A stretch of 64,000 nucleotides of DNA from Spirometra erinaceieuropaei (GCA_902702965.1 CACRXP010000001.1:1446176-1510175), one strand, 5' to 3'. Numbered from the stretch's first letter, positions 1-25,350 are shown. Notes: generated by a model not told the origin, from the letters alone. Program-made: numbers and translations.

Positions 1-87
1 CTAAAACCCATATTTAGTGCAATTCCTTGACTTTATAAAATTTTGTGCTTCATTTAGTTCCCATTTTCACTCAGAAGCATTTCATGA

Positions 88-13333
<13,246 letters not shown>

Positions 13334-13800
13334 GTGTGAACAACGTGCACTCACTACGACTGCCTCCAACTTTTCTATTTCTAGTCTAGTCTCCTGCCAG
13401 ATTTTATACAATCACTCCTTTTGATAAGATTTTCTGTAAGAGCGTTCACAATCCTAATATACTCCTATTTTTGTACGCTTTTGTCCCTTCCTGTACCTTG
13501 CTCCCTAAGCAGATCTTGCGAGGTATCTGGTTGTTTCTTTCCCACTTTATGGGTCATGTGCGGGCCTTGAGATTGACTATGGTCTCCGGGTGTTAAAAAC
13601 GCACAAGAGGAAGGCAGTGTCAGAAGCCCTTCCTAGTGACCTTACTCCTATCAAAAGGTTGTGGCAGGGTCATAGATTTATGACGGTCACCATGGTGATA
13701 TGTCTCCTCAATGATCCCCTCGGGCTGCGGGAGGGAAGGCATTTGTCCACAGTGGGTTACTTCGGATGTTTGCCTATAAGATTGATCAGCAATCAAGCTG
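13334..13800. other. TYMS 3' flank
   Basis: This presumably includes the 3' UTR of TYMS. I see no AATAAA signal, no repeat match and no convincing reading frame. Confidence 0.5.
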
Positions 13801-14060
13801 GACATGTTGACAACGACAGGGAAGATGCAATGTACGGAGGCGGAGGTTCGAGTCTTCATAAAGAAGACTAGTCAAGCACCGGAACATTCTGTTAATTGTT
13901 CTGAGCTCTCGAAGTCATGCAGGAGTCCATTGTCAGAGATAGTAGCAACAACGAAACGAGGGATAATTATGGGGCGTGCTAGCCAACCGTTGGTCGGTGA
14001 TGCAAGACTGGAGGTGACTGCTTAGGACTATACGCCAGCGCCAGACCGGTAAATCGACTG
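13800..14060 (-). mobile_element. Decayed Penelope-like element tail
   Basis: On the minus strand it shows TCTGACAATGGACTC, a short stem, CAGAACAATTAACAGAATGTTCCGGTG and then a cytosine-poor end. The same order occurs at 34025-34250, and more distantly at 38851-38980. The ribozyme core is mutated here. Confidence 0.45.
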
Positions 14061-15150
14061 GCCGAGTTCTCATCCGAGGCCCGAGTCTCATTTATTTCCC
14101 GGCATGGGTGATTGTCTCCGTGGCTTAGAACGATAAACAGACTTCCGGTGCGCGGCCAGTCTTCTTTGCTTATGAATGCAATGTATGTTTTCGAATTTGG
14201 CAACGGTAGGGTGGAGGACCACACTTAACTGCCAGTAGACAATGTATCATGTCATACGGGAATGGGGTTTGACGGGTGGGGCGACACGCCAGACAGTTTG
14301 GCTGACGAAATACAAGAAAATGTGCTTCCACACCACCACGCTCTGAAAATCGTGACTTGGAAGGCTGCTGACTAACAGGACAAGTCGGTCCTCCTCTCAC
14401 GATGAAGGGTCAAACTGCAGAGCCATGCAGTAGATGCGCTGGGGCGAGGGTATGGTTTGTACCGGGGTCAACGACAGGTAACCTGAGGTGCCTGTCTAAC
14501 GGGAGGGTGCTACTAGGGGGCATACGGGTGGGACCTTTAGACGAATGCAAAAGTAATTCGAGAAATGAAAATGAGAAAGGGATGTTAAATTGCCTTGAGA
14601 ACCTTCTAATGCGCTTAGAAAGTGAACGATAGGCAAGCGCACAAATTTGAAAAATTACCCAAGGACGGCAGTCGGGGCATTCCAGGCAACCGAATAAATC
14701 GCCGCTGTCTCAGTGAGGGTCGGGTTCGGGTGGAGAACGCGGCCAATGGTAATTGGCCGCAGGCGTTAATCGAAAGTGCAAATAACGGAAATCGTTGCAA
14801 ATGCCAGAGGCCGCATCAATTGACAGGAATTTGTAAAAATGCAGAACGAAGAACAAGAAGGAAGTCAAACAAGGTAGGTTGAATGTCAATAGGAAAGAAT
14901 AAACGGAAAAATTTAAGTATAGTAGTAAAAGGAGGCATGGTTTGCATGCAGATATATTGTTGCATGTATCGGAAATAACTTATGGTATGTGACGGTGATC
15001 TCAGCGCGAAAGCAAATGGAAAAATTAAATGTAGAAACACAGTAAAACACTGTCCATGTAGATGTAAGCATTAAAATCGGTAGGTAGTTATTAATGAGAA
15101 TAGTAGGAATAGCGGCAAACCGTAAAGTAAATCATTTTTTTCAATGCAGA
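14060..15150. other. Unassigned stretch
   Basis: About 14340-14540 resembles LINE UTR sequence weakly (TCAAACTGCAGAGCC and following). A 9-bp palindrome GCGGCCAAT/ATTGGCCGC lies at about 14742-14763. Nothing else is identified. Confidence 0.4.
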
Positions 15151-15189
15151 CCGCCGCGTGAAAAAACTAAAACGAAGGCAAATTCAGGA

Positions 15190-15933
15190 GGATATGCCAA
15201 CAGAAACTGATGAAATAATTGAAGTACTAAACTCCAATAATCTGGTACAGTATTGTCAAAACCAAGGACTGCTGCGGCGAAATTTGAAATGTAAACGTTA
15301 ACGAACAATGTGGCAGCAACTTCTCAGGAAACACACAGACGGTCTCGTCTTTAGATGTCACTGTTGCTGTAATACGAAGGCGTTGCAAACGTGTTTAGTA
15401 TTTGAAGGCAGCCGCTTACAGTCAGGAAGGTTTTCGAGATCTGCCTATCATTCATAAGAGGAGCCACAGTGAAGCATTGCTAAAGAGAAGTGGGAGTCTG
15501 CCCTTCAACGGCAGTGGACTGGTACGTGATATGACGAAATGTGTGTCCCGCGACCCACCATAACCAAACCAGACTACTTGGCGGTTTCGGAGTAGAAGTG
15601 CAGATCGATGAGATGTCGCCGAGCCGTCGAAAATACAACGCTGCTAGGCAAAGAAGGTAATTCTGGCTGCTGGAAATGTACGATACGGAGCAAAAGAAAG
15701 GGATGGTTAAGCAAGTCAACAACAGAACCTGGAAAGCCCTCAGGCCAATAATAGCAAAGTGGGAGACGAAGGGGAGTGTGATTGTGACGGACGAATGGAG
15801 AGCCTATTCACGCTTGCCGTCTGAGGTATATGAACATTACACCGTAAACCACAGTAGAAATTTTGTGGCTGTAACTACAGGCAGGCATACCAACGCAGTT
15901 GAAGCGTATTGGAGCCGTCTGAAAAGGAGATAA
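15190..15933 (+). pseudogene. Merlin-type (IS1016/ISXO2-like) DDE transposase relic
   Basis: The best part is one frame from about 15535 to 15933: GGFGVEVQIDEMSPSRRKY, a TAA at 15658-15660, FWLLEMYDTEQKKG, VIVTDEWRAYSRL, YTVNHSRNFV and TGRHTNAVEAYWSRLKRR. These match the order of the DDE_Tnp_IS1595/ISXO2-like domain, with first D in QIDE, second D in VTDEW and the E in AVEAYW. Upstream, about 15230-15300, NLVQYCQNQGLLRRNLKC matches the N-terminal zinc-binding region of Merlin transposases. At least two stops and frameshifts make it inactive. Terminal inverted repeats were not located. Confidence 0.7.
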
Positions 15934-15939
15934 CATGAA

Positions 15940-16560
15940 GGAGGTCCTATGTCAAACCGAGCTGTCTGGGCCTACACTGACGAGATATAATATTGTCTAT
16001 GGTTTAAAATAAGCATGGTAAGCCTAAAACAATTGTGGGAAACCTTCCTATCCCACATCGCGGGAGTATACCTCGTGCAGCAGCCAGACAATGGATCGAC
16101 GGAATATAAGAGGTACGCAGCAGCCACTTCACTTAGCTGTAAGCAGTTCCATGTTTATAAAGTAATTTCGAAATACTGTGCCTCCGATATGTTTCACGGT
16201 GGACGTGGACCTAACTGATCCATGCACAGGAGGTAGTTACGAAGGACTGGTAAAGACTAGCGGGATCCAACAGTCATGTGGACAGTGCAATGGGGGTAAT
16301 AGGCTGCCGCAGGTATGCTGTTGATTGCGGACAAAAATTTCGCATGAAACCCGACACGTCCGGGATGTGGAGCAGAATATGGAGTCTATACAGACATTCC
16401 TGCAGCGTCTGGTTCTCACGACGGTTGATTGCAAAGTGGCGAACACAAGCCGGTGAAACGCGTAGAGCACACCGAGGCCAAGGCCTGACTGGTACACGAG
16501 CGAAAAATGTAACCCATTAACACTTACTAAAGGGAATGCAGTAGCGAGTTTTGTATATTA
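15940..16560. other. Unassigned stretch after the Merlin relic
   Basis: It may contain the 3' part of the Merlin element. No protein match, repeat family or RNA gene is recognised. Confidence 0.4.
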
Positions 16561-16569
16561 TTTGGCCTA

Positions 16570-17020
16570 CCCGGGTACAAACCATACCATTGCCTGCGCT
16601 AAACCAACACGAGGGTCACATTGGAGTCTTGCAGGCGTTATCGGGAATGCACACCCCACAACAAATACCAACATGCGGGGTGCTGTAGTAGGCCCAGCTG
16701 CAGGCTCACTCCTCGCACATTCCGATCCTTGCCAACTCTCTACTTTTATGTCCTGGTCAGGTGTTCCTTGCGAACCATAGGGTGTGGTGGTGCGCCTAGA
16801 TGCGGGTTTCGCCCTGCCAGCCACCCGTACCTCTCCCGTCTCCGATTATCTTGACTATATCTTGACACCGAGCTCAGATGGGGGAGGAGGAGAGAGTGCA
16901 GTAGGTGCTGCGTGGGGATAATTTCATTGTAAGCTAATTCACGCGCAAGTCGCCGTGGATGTTTTACCTTCCTGTGGAGCACACGGTTGACATCGTCGGA
17001 AACGACCCTCGAACTGTCGT
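16570..17020 (+). mobile_element. LINE 3'-UTR tail
   Basis: It is colinear with the tail at 6170-6665: GGCGTTATCGGGAAT, GGTGTGGTGGTGCGCC, GACACCGAGCTCAGATGGG, GGAGCACACGGTTGACATCG and ending CTCGAACTGTCG. It is degenerate but has the common end. Confidence 0.65.
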
Positions 17021-17029
17021 AAGTGGATA

Positions 17030-18784
17030 AAAAATTGCACGGTGGTTGTCTTCATCGACAAAGACGGTGGCAATTCGAATGGCCATTTCCGTCAGTCAGT
17101 CAGCCAGCCATGCGCCAACCCCAAAGCCGGTACACAAACTTGGCGTCTATTCATTAGGCATTAAGTTAAGAGATCGCGTCCTGTCTGCCCTTCGCACTTA
17201 AGACCACCACTGCAGCGGCAGCTCCAGTGTCCCCTTTTACGGCTCCTCTTTGTCAGTCGATGATCGAGACAACCGCGCTAACCACGCTCCCTCCTCGCAA
17301 ACGGTGTAAGAAGTGCCTCCCGAAATATAACTACTTAATCACTGTGGGTGACTGCCGAGCTCCACTGAGTGTCACAACTTTGTTTCAGGAGAGACGTCAC
17401 GAAGTAACCTGTCTGCCTATGGCGTTGCATGTCACTCTCCTCCCTCTCTCTCTCTCCGTCTGTTGGTGTTTTCCGTTTGGGCTTGATCATAACTCTGCTT
17501 TTTGCATTCGTTTAACACATTTTAAATGGCTGACAGAAAAATTATTAATTGCTTTGAATAATTTTATAGTATGGGACCAGAATAATGAAAAAGCAAACAA
17601 ACCCAAGACTGAACTGACCACCCATCGCCCTGCTCGGCGTCTCAGTAATCTTGCTCCGTTGTCGTGATACATCTGGCGGCCACCCAGTGTGTTGAGCAGT
17701 GACCATGGTTGCGACATCGGTCTGTGGCAAATATTGGTCGGGCAGTCTGTTTGGCTGAGAAGAGCTATGATTTTGCTCAAAAACGGCTGCCTTTTTGGAA
17801 CTTTGTCGCCAAGCTTAGAAATATTGTCTCCAGCCCAGTGAATCGGCTGCCCCCGATAGAATCATCCGAGCTAGACAATTCGGGCATTGTTTACTTTCAC
17901 TTTCGGCCTAGTTCTTTGCCAGAGAAACGTCTCTTCCGCTGCCACATCGCCAGACCCAGTGGTAGTTATGCCTCCTTTTACTCCACATTTATTGTCTTGT
18001 CTATCCCTCATAACCAGCGTCGGGGTAACTGTAAACCACTGGTATGTCTCTGTCTTTTTTTAATTTTCCGTATTCAGTCGTTGAGATTAACAAGTATCTA
18101 CTTTCCTCATTTCACCTTCAAGGATCCGATGGTAAACCAGGCGTCTCAGTCATAGCGTTCGTTCTGTGACTGACCTCGCATGAAGACTAAGTCTACTGTT
18201 TCCGTCATTAGTCTGACTGATGACGGAAAGTAAGCCAGAAACAAACGTTCCAGGCGCTTTGACATAAGTACCGAAATGGTGGCCCTCTGTATGCTTTCAA
18301 AAAATGACCAAGTTTGCTTCTTCCCTTAAATTATCCACTGTCACCTTTTATTTGAGGAAAGAGTTCACCCAGACTCTGGTCGTGTAGCACAGGCTTCTTG
18401 TTTTTAACTAACAATCAGTACTGTGCACATTATATTCACATGACGCAACCATTTTTGTTGTTCGTTTTGTTATCAAGTCCGCCTACGTCAACTGGCGAAA
18501 TGGTTGACTCCCGGACATGAACCAAATGGGGTGCAGTGGATGCCACCGAATTTATTAAAGAAGCTTTCACTCTATGCTAAATATGACTTGCGTAAAAAAT
18601 TCGGTCAGATGTGGTTACGTAGCCCCACGCGAAGTAAACAAACCCCAACCACCTGTAATACGAAACCCGTGGTAGTAGGGGGCTTTTACAGGTGGGACCG
18701 GGGAACGCGCAGGCGAAGAAGTCAAGTAATTGCATGCAAAATAAATGCTATTGGGAATGCTCGGTTGTAATTTGAGTGGTTGCA
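17030..18784. other. Unassigned stretch with two open frames of unknown status
   Basis: Open frames of 146 and 148 codons lie on the plus strand at 17227-17667 and 17709-18155. In the second, an intron-like GT at about 18042 and an AG before 18122 could be splice sites. No family is recognised and codon statistics were not computed, so a real gene remains only possible. Confidence 0.25.
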
Positions 18785-18935
18785 AAATAGTTGCCCTAAC
18801 CCACAACCCTAACCCCTAACTCTAATCCCTGATTACAACCCCTAACCCTAACCCATAAACCAAACCCCTCACCCTAGCCTCTAATCCTAACCCCTAACCA
18901 TAATCCCTGACCCTAAACTCTAACCCTAACCCCAA
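18785..18935. repeat. Degenerate interstitial telomere-like repeat (CCCTAA)n
   Basis: About 150 bases consist of imperfect CCCTAA/CCCTAACC units (CCCTAACCC, AACCCCTAACCCTAACCC and similar). The plus strand has the C-rich strand of a TTAGGG-type telomere, the type known in flatworms. It is internal, with ordinary sequence on both sides. Confidence 0.85.
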
Positions 18936-19555
18936 CAGTATTGTGTCCATCAGGTGGGGCTACATAACCACATATTACCCAAAATTCACAAGAATTGGAG
19001 AGAGAACATAATTTATTAAATCCACCTTTAAGTGGCTCTTTTACTAAAGCGGCAAAAATATGTTTTGCACTTCAACTTTTATTTTCGTGTTGCATTGCGG
19101 TTCGGTGGCAGATACAGTACTAAGTACAGTATGTGACGTAACCTATGAAACGTGATGACAAGAACTGACATGATAACTTAGAGAGACCTGAGACGCTGTC
19201 ATTAAGCTTATTCGCCCAGTTCCTTCCGGATAATGTACTTTTTCATGGGAATGTGTGTTTAAATAATTTTAGCCGACAAAATGCTAACAAATTTGAGCGG
19301 AAATTTACGTAACCTTATATTCGGACAATTTCTTACGTCAATAACTGTCCCAGGTTTAGTTTGCGCATTTGATACCGTTTGTTCGAAGGAGAGTAATTTA
19401 ACCTCGAGAGTTTTACCAATCAAGACTTGCCGCACTTGACAATTAAGTTTTATATGGGAAAGTCTTGAGAAACCGGCCAAGTGCAAACGAGTTACTGTTA
19501 GAAAACTAGAAGTTTTATCGATTCTTTAAAAATCGGATCTTCAAATCTGCTCGAT
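18936..19555. other. Unassigned AT-rich stretch
   Basis: No open frame of note, repeat family or RNA gene is seen. Confidence 0.4.
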
Positions 19556-19559
19556 TTCG

Positions 19560-19985
19560 TGTCCTAAAGTGTAACAATGACAGTTCGACTGTCGTTGCCG
19601 ACGACGTCCACCATGTGCTCTACAGCAAGGTGAAGCAGACACGGCGACTTGCGAAGCACCTACCACACCCTCTCCTCCTCCCTCACCTTGGCCTGGTGTC
19701 AAGACAAAGTCAGGAAGACCGGAGACGAGCAAGGGCGCAGGTGGATGGCACGGTCGAGCCCGCCCCTNNNNNNNNNNNNNNNNNNNNNNNNNNNNNNNNN
19801 NNNNNNNNNNNNNNNNNNNNNNNNNNNNNNNNCCAGGATTTTAACTAGCAACATCAACACCACAACGGATCAGAAAGACGAGGACGACTAGTCAACCATG
19901 CTCACGACTGTATACCCGGCGGGAGCGCAATCGCATCTACCGGCAGGAAACCAGGTGCCAGAAACTGCCAGGGCATATTTTGAAT
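19560..19985 (-). mobile_element. LINE 3'-UTR tail (reverse), interrupted by a sequence gap
   Basis: Starting with TTCGACTGTCGTTGCCGACG, it runs through ACACCCTCTCCTCCTCCCTC, GGTGTCAAGACAAAGTC and the GGTGGATGGCACGG block, the reverse complement of the LINE UTR end. The part after the gap (CCAGGATTTTAACTAG onward) resembles the region 48400-48490. Confidence 0.65.
19768..19832. other. Assembly gap, 65 N
   Basis: A run of 65 undetermined bases inside a LINE tail. Open frames drawn across it are meaningless. Confidence 1.
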
Positions 19986-22065
19986 TTGGTATCCCCTTAC
20001 CTGGGTGGTCGCACAAAACAGATTAAGACTTCTAATGCTATCGTCAATCCCCCAGGCGTGAGGAATGGAGTCATTTAGGGTAGTGCACTAAGCCCGCTAT
20101 TATTTTGCCTTTTTGTAAAAGATGTACTAGAATTATCTCCGAAGGGTAAGCTTTTCATGCATGTCTATTATTTGAAAGTTACATATCTAAATGAGCCAGC
20201 AGATCACGATATTGTTCCCGAACTCCTAAAAAGCGACCTACAGGCTTTTGCCAAATGATACTGCACACGATTCCATTCTCTTTCCTGGCATAAACAACTC
20301 AGTATATTTTAAGGGTACCAGACAATGACTTTGAAAACCCTATTGATAACGCTACATACAATATCTATTCTGTCCAGATAAGTGACATATTTCAAGCAAA
20401 TATGCATCTAGTCTTTGTTTGAATGCCTCTAAGGAATCCGCCAATATCACGTCCTCGGGAAGCCCGTCCCAGACACCGACGACTCGCTGTGAAAAAGAGT
20501 ATATGCAAACGTCCAGGTAGCATCGGAATCCGCGAAATTTAAGATAGTTCTCAAGCAGATTTGTTGCTGTGGCCAAGGCGAAGAATTCATCGAGGCGCAG
20601 GGCACAGTCCCGGTTCCCCAAAATCCGGTGCGCCTTATGAGATCTCCTCGGATCTGCCTGTACTCAAGAGGAAATAGGTTAAGCTCATCGTGTCTGCTGC
20701 TGTTAGGTAAAGTCTTGAGGCCTTTTACAATTTTGGCCGCCCTCATCTGAACTCTTCCAGCAACTTATAGTCTTTTTTTCAGCCAGGGGCGCCACGCTTG
20801 GATCCCACCTTCCAGATGCGAACGAATAAAATTTCCGTGCACTTTTCCAAACATTTCTTCTCTGTAGCTATGAGATCATTTAATGGCGAAGAGAGTGCTG
20901 AATGCCCTTTTGGCCGCCCTAACGCTTTGAGAGAAGGGCTTAAGAGATGACAAAGTGTTGATCCCAAGACCTTTTTGCTCGGTCATATTTGAAAGTCACC
21001 TTCCGCCAGAGAGGTATTGGTGATCCTCTCCATCTGCTTTCTCATTCGTTTTGAATCGCAGTGCGACACACTTCTTAAGGCTAAACTTTAGCAGACATTT
21101 ATTGGTCATTTCACATAGACGGTTTAGTTCTTCTTGAAGGGTCCGTTAATCATTTTCCCATAACTTGCCATAACTTGATGTCATCCACAAACATGACTCC
21201 ATTGCAGTGCAGTCCACTCATACAGTAGTTGGCATAAATTAAAAACAGTACTTGTCCGAGCACAGAGCCCTGGGGAACTCCACTCACAACCGGCACTGGC
21301 GTTGATTTCGCACTGCCTATGCACACGGTCTGCGATCGACCGGTCAAGTAGTCCTTTACCCAGTTTAGTAGGTTCTGCTCCCATGGTGGTTTGCGATGAC
21401 CACTAACCCCAACTAAGTATTGACGGCCACGACTTAAATGTGCCTGGACTTATTAAGGATCTTGCTGTATCATACTCCAAAAGTTTTAATCTTCCGGTGC
21501 ACTGCGCCCTGATAGTCTCAAAAGCCCGCAGAACGGTCGGGTTTACCCTCCGAAGTTTTGAAACTGACGCTATTAGAATGCCCCTTTATAAAATGTACGT
21601 TAGACCCGGCCTGAAATGCTGTTTGTTTTTGTTTAGCCTCATGCGTGCTGCTGTGCGGAAGAAAATAGAATTCGTCCGACATTTTTTTACCAAGAGAGTT
21701 TTAACCCTAGACCGCCGATACTCGACCAACCAGGAACTTTGTGGGCTTACAGGCCTTAATACCTTGTGGTTTCGTAAATCACAAAAGAGAATATTTAGAC
21801 TGTTTAGGCTTTTACACAGTCGTGCTTTCAACTTGCTTAATACTTTAGAGCATCTTGATCACCCCCCAGCGTAATATTCGGAGGTCTTCTTATTTATTTG
21901 TCTGGCATGTTCCATTAAATATAGTCGTTTCTTTTCAGTGAAGGCAATTGCAATTTGGGACAAATTACCCAGAAATGCAAAAATTCTGCAAAATTATTCT
22001 TTGTTTAGGAGAACCCTTACTCGTTTTTTGTATTCAGAAAATCTCTCACACATTTCGAGTGATTA
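19985..22065 (+). mobile_element. Decayed LINE reverse transcriptase, split by a reversed CR1-like insertion
   Basis: The left part (19985-20345) reads VSPYLGGRTKQIKTSNAIV, GVI*GSALSPLLFCLFVKD and LKVTYLNEPADHD, an RT palm in which the catalytic YADD is lost. The right part (about 21430-22065) continues the same protein: SIDGHDLNVPGLIKDLAVSY, VRPGLKCCLF, TKRVLTLDRRYSTNQ, KAIAIWDKLPRNAK and RTLTRFLYSEN, typical of the region after the RT in non-LTR elements. Between them lies a CR1-like fragment in the opposite direction. Several stops and frameshifts are present. Confidence 0.65.
20350..21403 (-). pseudogene. CR1-like LINE fragment (reverse transcriptase C-terminal half)
   Basis: On the minus strand it reads WEQNLLNWVKDYLTGRSQTV, SGVPQGSVLG and a mutated FVDDIKLW from 21400 to 21150. 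The C-terminal end [20 protein letters not shown] and LEAFKQRLDAYL follows at 20530-20380. These are the same landmarks as in the copy at 24190-25350. Frameshifts and stops separate the pieces. It is nested in the plus-strand LINE at 19985-22065. Confidence 0.75.
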
Positions 22066-24189
22066 ATCCACCGATTTAATCAACCGTAATGATGGAGTTC
22101 ATGGTCTCTGGTCCTCATGCCCGGTCTCATACAGTGAGAAAAAGTGCTGAATTTACAGCTTGCGGCACTAAAGACAATTTTGTCAACCACCAGCGAGCAA
22201 CTGCTCTTCCATGCACTCTGTTTGGTCCAGTTCCAATTTCGTGGAAGGGAATAGAGACTGAAAACGCCCGATGCAATGTTAACTATTACTTTTGGGACTG
22301 ACGTCATTTCGCGAGCGGCAGTTCTCTTATTCTGAGCCATCCAAGCTATCCAAAACGCCATCCCCTATATTAACTTCCTCGAAAGTTTTTTCACTGCTAG
22401 TCTCATCCGTGCTTTATCCTTCCTTGACACTGCCTGTAAACGTATATCAAATACGACTATTATTATTATTCTAACAAATGTAAGTGCTTGCTCTGCATGT
22501 GTGCAAGTTTTCCCAGACGGCTGTCTTGATGATCATTTCGAATGTAAGTGTAGCCCGGATAAGAGTTTTGGCCAGCTACGGAAGGCGTTGCCCATGGAGC
22601 ACTGTCAAGAAGAATATTTGGCCAATGAGAGAATACCGGAGTCCAAAACAATGACGCCCTTTTTACCAACGGTCGGACATTTAGATCGAAGCGTTTGGTG
22701 GGATGAACTTGCAGTTTTAGAGGTGGTTGACTGTCCACGGAAAAAAACCGGTTGTTCTCATCCGGATATGCACAAATTTCGAACCTTGGAAAATACCGGA
22801 TTTGAGTACATAAATGTAGGATTTGGGGGCGGAGGAAGTGATGGGAGGGAAATGGTGATTACTAAAAGCCGTCCAACTTTGCACAGGCAATGCAATGTAT
22901 AAAGCGCTACAATGTATAACAATCAAGGTGACATCGAGGACCAGGCGAGTTTACTGGTCGGGGGGAGCATTCGTGTTGGGATTCCACTGGGAGTGTGGTT
23001 GTGGAGGTAATGTGTATGGGGGCTGGCAGCTCACTGCTTCGAGCAGAAACGGGATTTAGGGACGTATGACCATACTGCGTACAGGCACTTCCTTATAAAG
23101 TTAAAAGCGTTGCTCAGGTGTGTTTCATTTGCGGGTGCTGTAGCTGATCGTAGAGGAAGCAACTTTTAGAAGTATTGAACCTCTTTCATTTTCGAGAGTC
23201 AGAAATTTTATTGGACCCTGCTGTTGAGAGCCGGTTTAACTCACCGAGACATATGTTAGCATGGGCTTAAATTGAACGAATATTTTAAGCTTATAGCCTA
23301 CAGCTTGCCCATGCCGTGCAGGTGACAAATATTTTCTCCCTTTTCAACACGTTACTGTGTTTGTATTCTACATTATAAGTGTAAACGAAGGTTACTTTGG
23401 TGATGCTTTACGCTATCCTGGATTTGGCTAACTTAGCTTTTTTTCACTGTCTCGGCTGAAAATACCCAATTTACGGCTTTTGGTTTTTTAATTATTTCAC
23501 TCAATATAAATTTATGTTTAATCAAACCATCTTCATTCCTCTTGGGTTGTGCATCTGCTAGGGAGCCTGCCATTGACTTCCACTTAGCTAAGTTTTTTGT
23601 GCACCCCGGTGCCAAGACTGGGCTTTTTATCCGTGCCTATCCTCTAAGAGAAGCCAAAAGATATCTCAGGAGTCTTATACCACAGTAAATCTTACACTAC
23701 CGTCTCTGTCTGATTGACCTTGGCCAAATTTCATTTTTTCAAATTTTGCCCGTTATGTTTTCCGGTTGTGTTCTTTTCATTTCGTGTTTGAAGTTGTACA
23801 TGTCGAACTGAGGCGAGAGCACGTATGTTTAGTTGACGATAGGTTGGAACGTTGGTTTGTGTTTTCAAATTTCATAAGATTTCAAAAGACTATTTTTCTT
23901 CCGCTTCCGTCAACGCTTCTGGTTCCCGTTTCCCCTATCCGCACCCAAACGGGGACCAAGGCTTCGTAATTACTGTAGTGTATATCTCCGGAGTAATCGC
24001 GAGGATTTATTTTCATAAATCTTACGAACGCGTTCTTTTTGTCGTGTTCACTGCTCTTCTGACTGGAGTTATATCATGCTATTGAATTTATGTCAGTCAG
24101 TGTATTTGCGGGAAATAGGCTTACGCCTTTGAACTCCCTATTTGTACATAAAAAATCGATAAACAAGCAAAAATGTGAAGAAATTACAG
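22066..24189. other. Unassigned stretch
   Basis: A short TTA microsatellite lies at about 22457-22472, perhaps the tail of a minus-strand retroelement. An open frame of 133 codons (22501-22902) has no recognisable domain. The rest is AT-rich and featureless to me. Confidence 0.35.
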
Positions 24190-25350
24190 CATTAAGTGAA
24201 TGCATACATTGATTCACATATGTCACTAGTCACATGTTTAAAAAGTCACATAGTCCGCTTGTTGCTGCAGCATATATCTGCCAAGGCGACATTTAAATGT
24301 CTCCACAGATTGAGACATAACAACCGTCTCGGGCAGGTTATTCCACGGTTCCACGACACGGTTGGAGAAGAAATATTTTCTCACATTCAGTCTACCCTGT
24401 GGTACACGTAGCTTGAAGGGATGTCCCCGGAGGTGAGTTGTAGTGTCGAGTTGGAAAAAGTCATCGCGCCGAAGGGCTCAATCCAAGCCGCGCACGATAC
24501 GGAAAGTTTGTATCATGTCTCCGCGCAACTGCCTATAACTCAGAGGATAGAGATTAAGGTTAGTTAAGCGGATCTCGTATGGCAGTGCACTTTGACCTCT
24601 TACTAATTTTGTGGCTCGCCTCTGCACCCTTTCGAGCAGATCGTAATCCTGATGCGTCCACGGTCTCCAGGCCTGAATTGCATATTCGAGATGGGGTCTT
24701 ATAAACGTGCCGAAGACTTTGGTGAAGCAGTCTTCATCGAAAACAACGAATGCCCGCTTGATGGCATATAGCATTGAGGTTGCGGCCTTGGCCGCCTTAC
24801 AGCATTGTGTAGAAGGCCTTAGGCTGTCTGCAACCCAAACTCCGAGATCTTTCTGAGTTTCTGCTTCTCGGAGTGGCATTCCGTTCAGATGGTATTGCCG
24901 CGTACTAGGGCTCTGATTTCCGAGGCGCAGAATGGTGCATTTGTTCAAATTGAAGGACAAGAGCCATCTGCGGGACCACTCGTCCAACCGACAAAGATTT
25001 TCTTGGAAGTTGGTCTCATCGGCAGCATTCTGGATGACTTTCCAGATTTTTATGTCATCCGCAAACATGGCACAATCACAGTCCAACCCATCTACGCAAT
25101 CATTGATGAACAAGAGAAAGAGAGTTGGTCCGAGCACCGAGCCTTGTGGGACCCCACTCTCTATGAATGTGCACCTTGATTGCCGTTGTTCTACGCAGAC
25201 AGTTTGGGAGCGGCCAACAAGGAAATTTTCGATCCATTTGAGAAGTTTGCCACCGATGCCCATAATTCTCAACTTGTGTAGGAGACGCTGGTGCGGAACA
25301 CTGTCAAACGCCTTCCGAAAATCAATATAGGCAACGATCGTTCTGCTTTA
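24190..25350 (-). pseudogene. CR1-like LINE, 5'-truncated, with intact RT active site
   Basis: A 264-codon open frame (24478-25272) reads LLKWIENFLVGRSQTV, ESGVPQGSVLGPTLF, the catalytic FADDIKIW, LNLNKCTILRLG-like and QKDLGVWV motifs, then RPHLEYAIQAW. Upstream (25275-25345), in another frame, IVAYIDFRKAFDSVP carries the first catalytic aspartate, so one frameshift lies near 25280. The frame ends at TGA 24478-24480 after GLD, but conserved sequence goes on (FFSNRVVEPWNNLPETVV) to about 24250. Thus a single substitution probably created the stop. Nothing of the endonuclease remains. Confidence 0.8.

Noticed and set aside
18785..18935. Possible chromosome end
   Set aside because: The CCCTAA tract is degenerate and has tens of kilobases of ordinary sequence on both sides.
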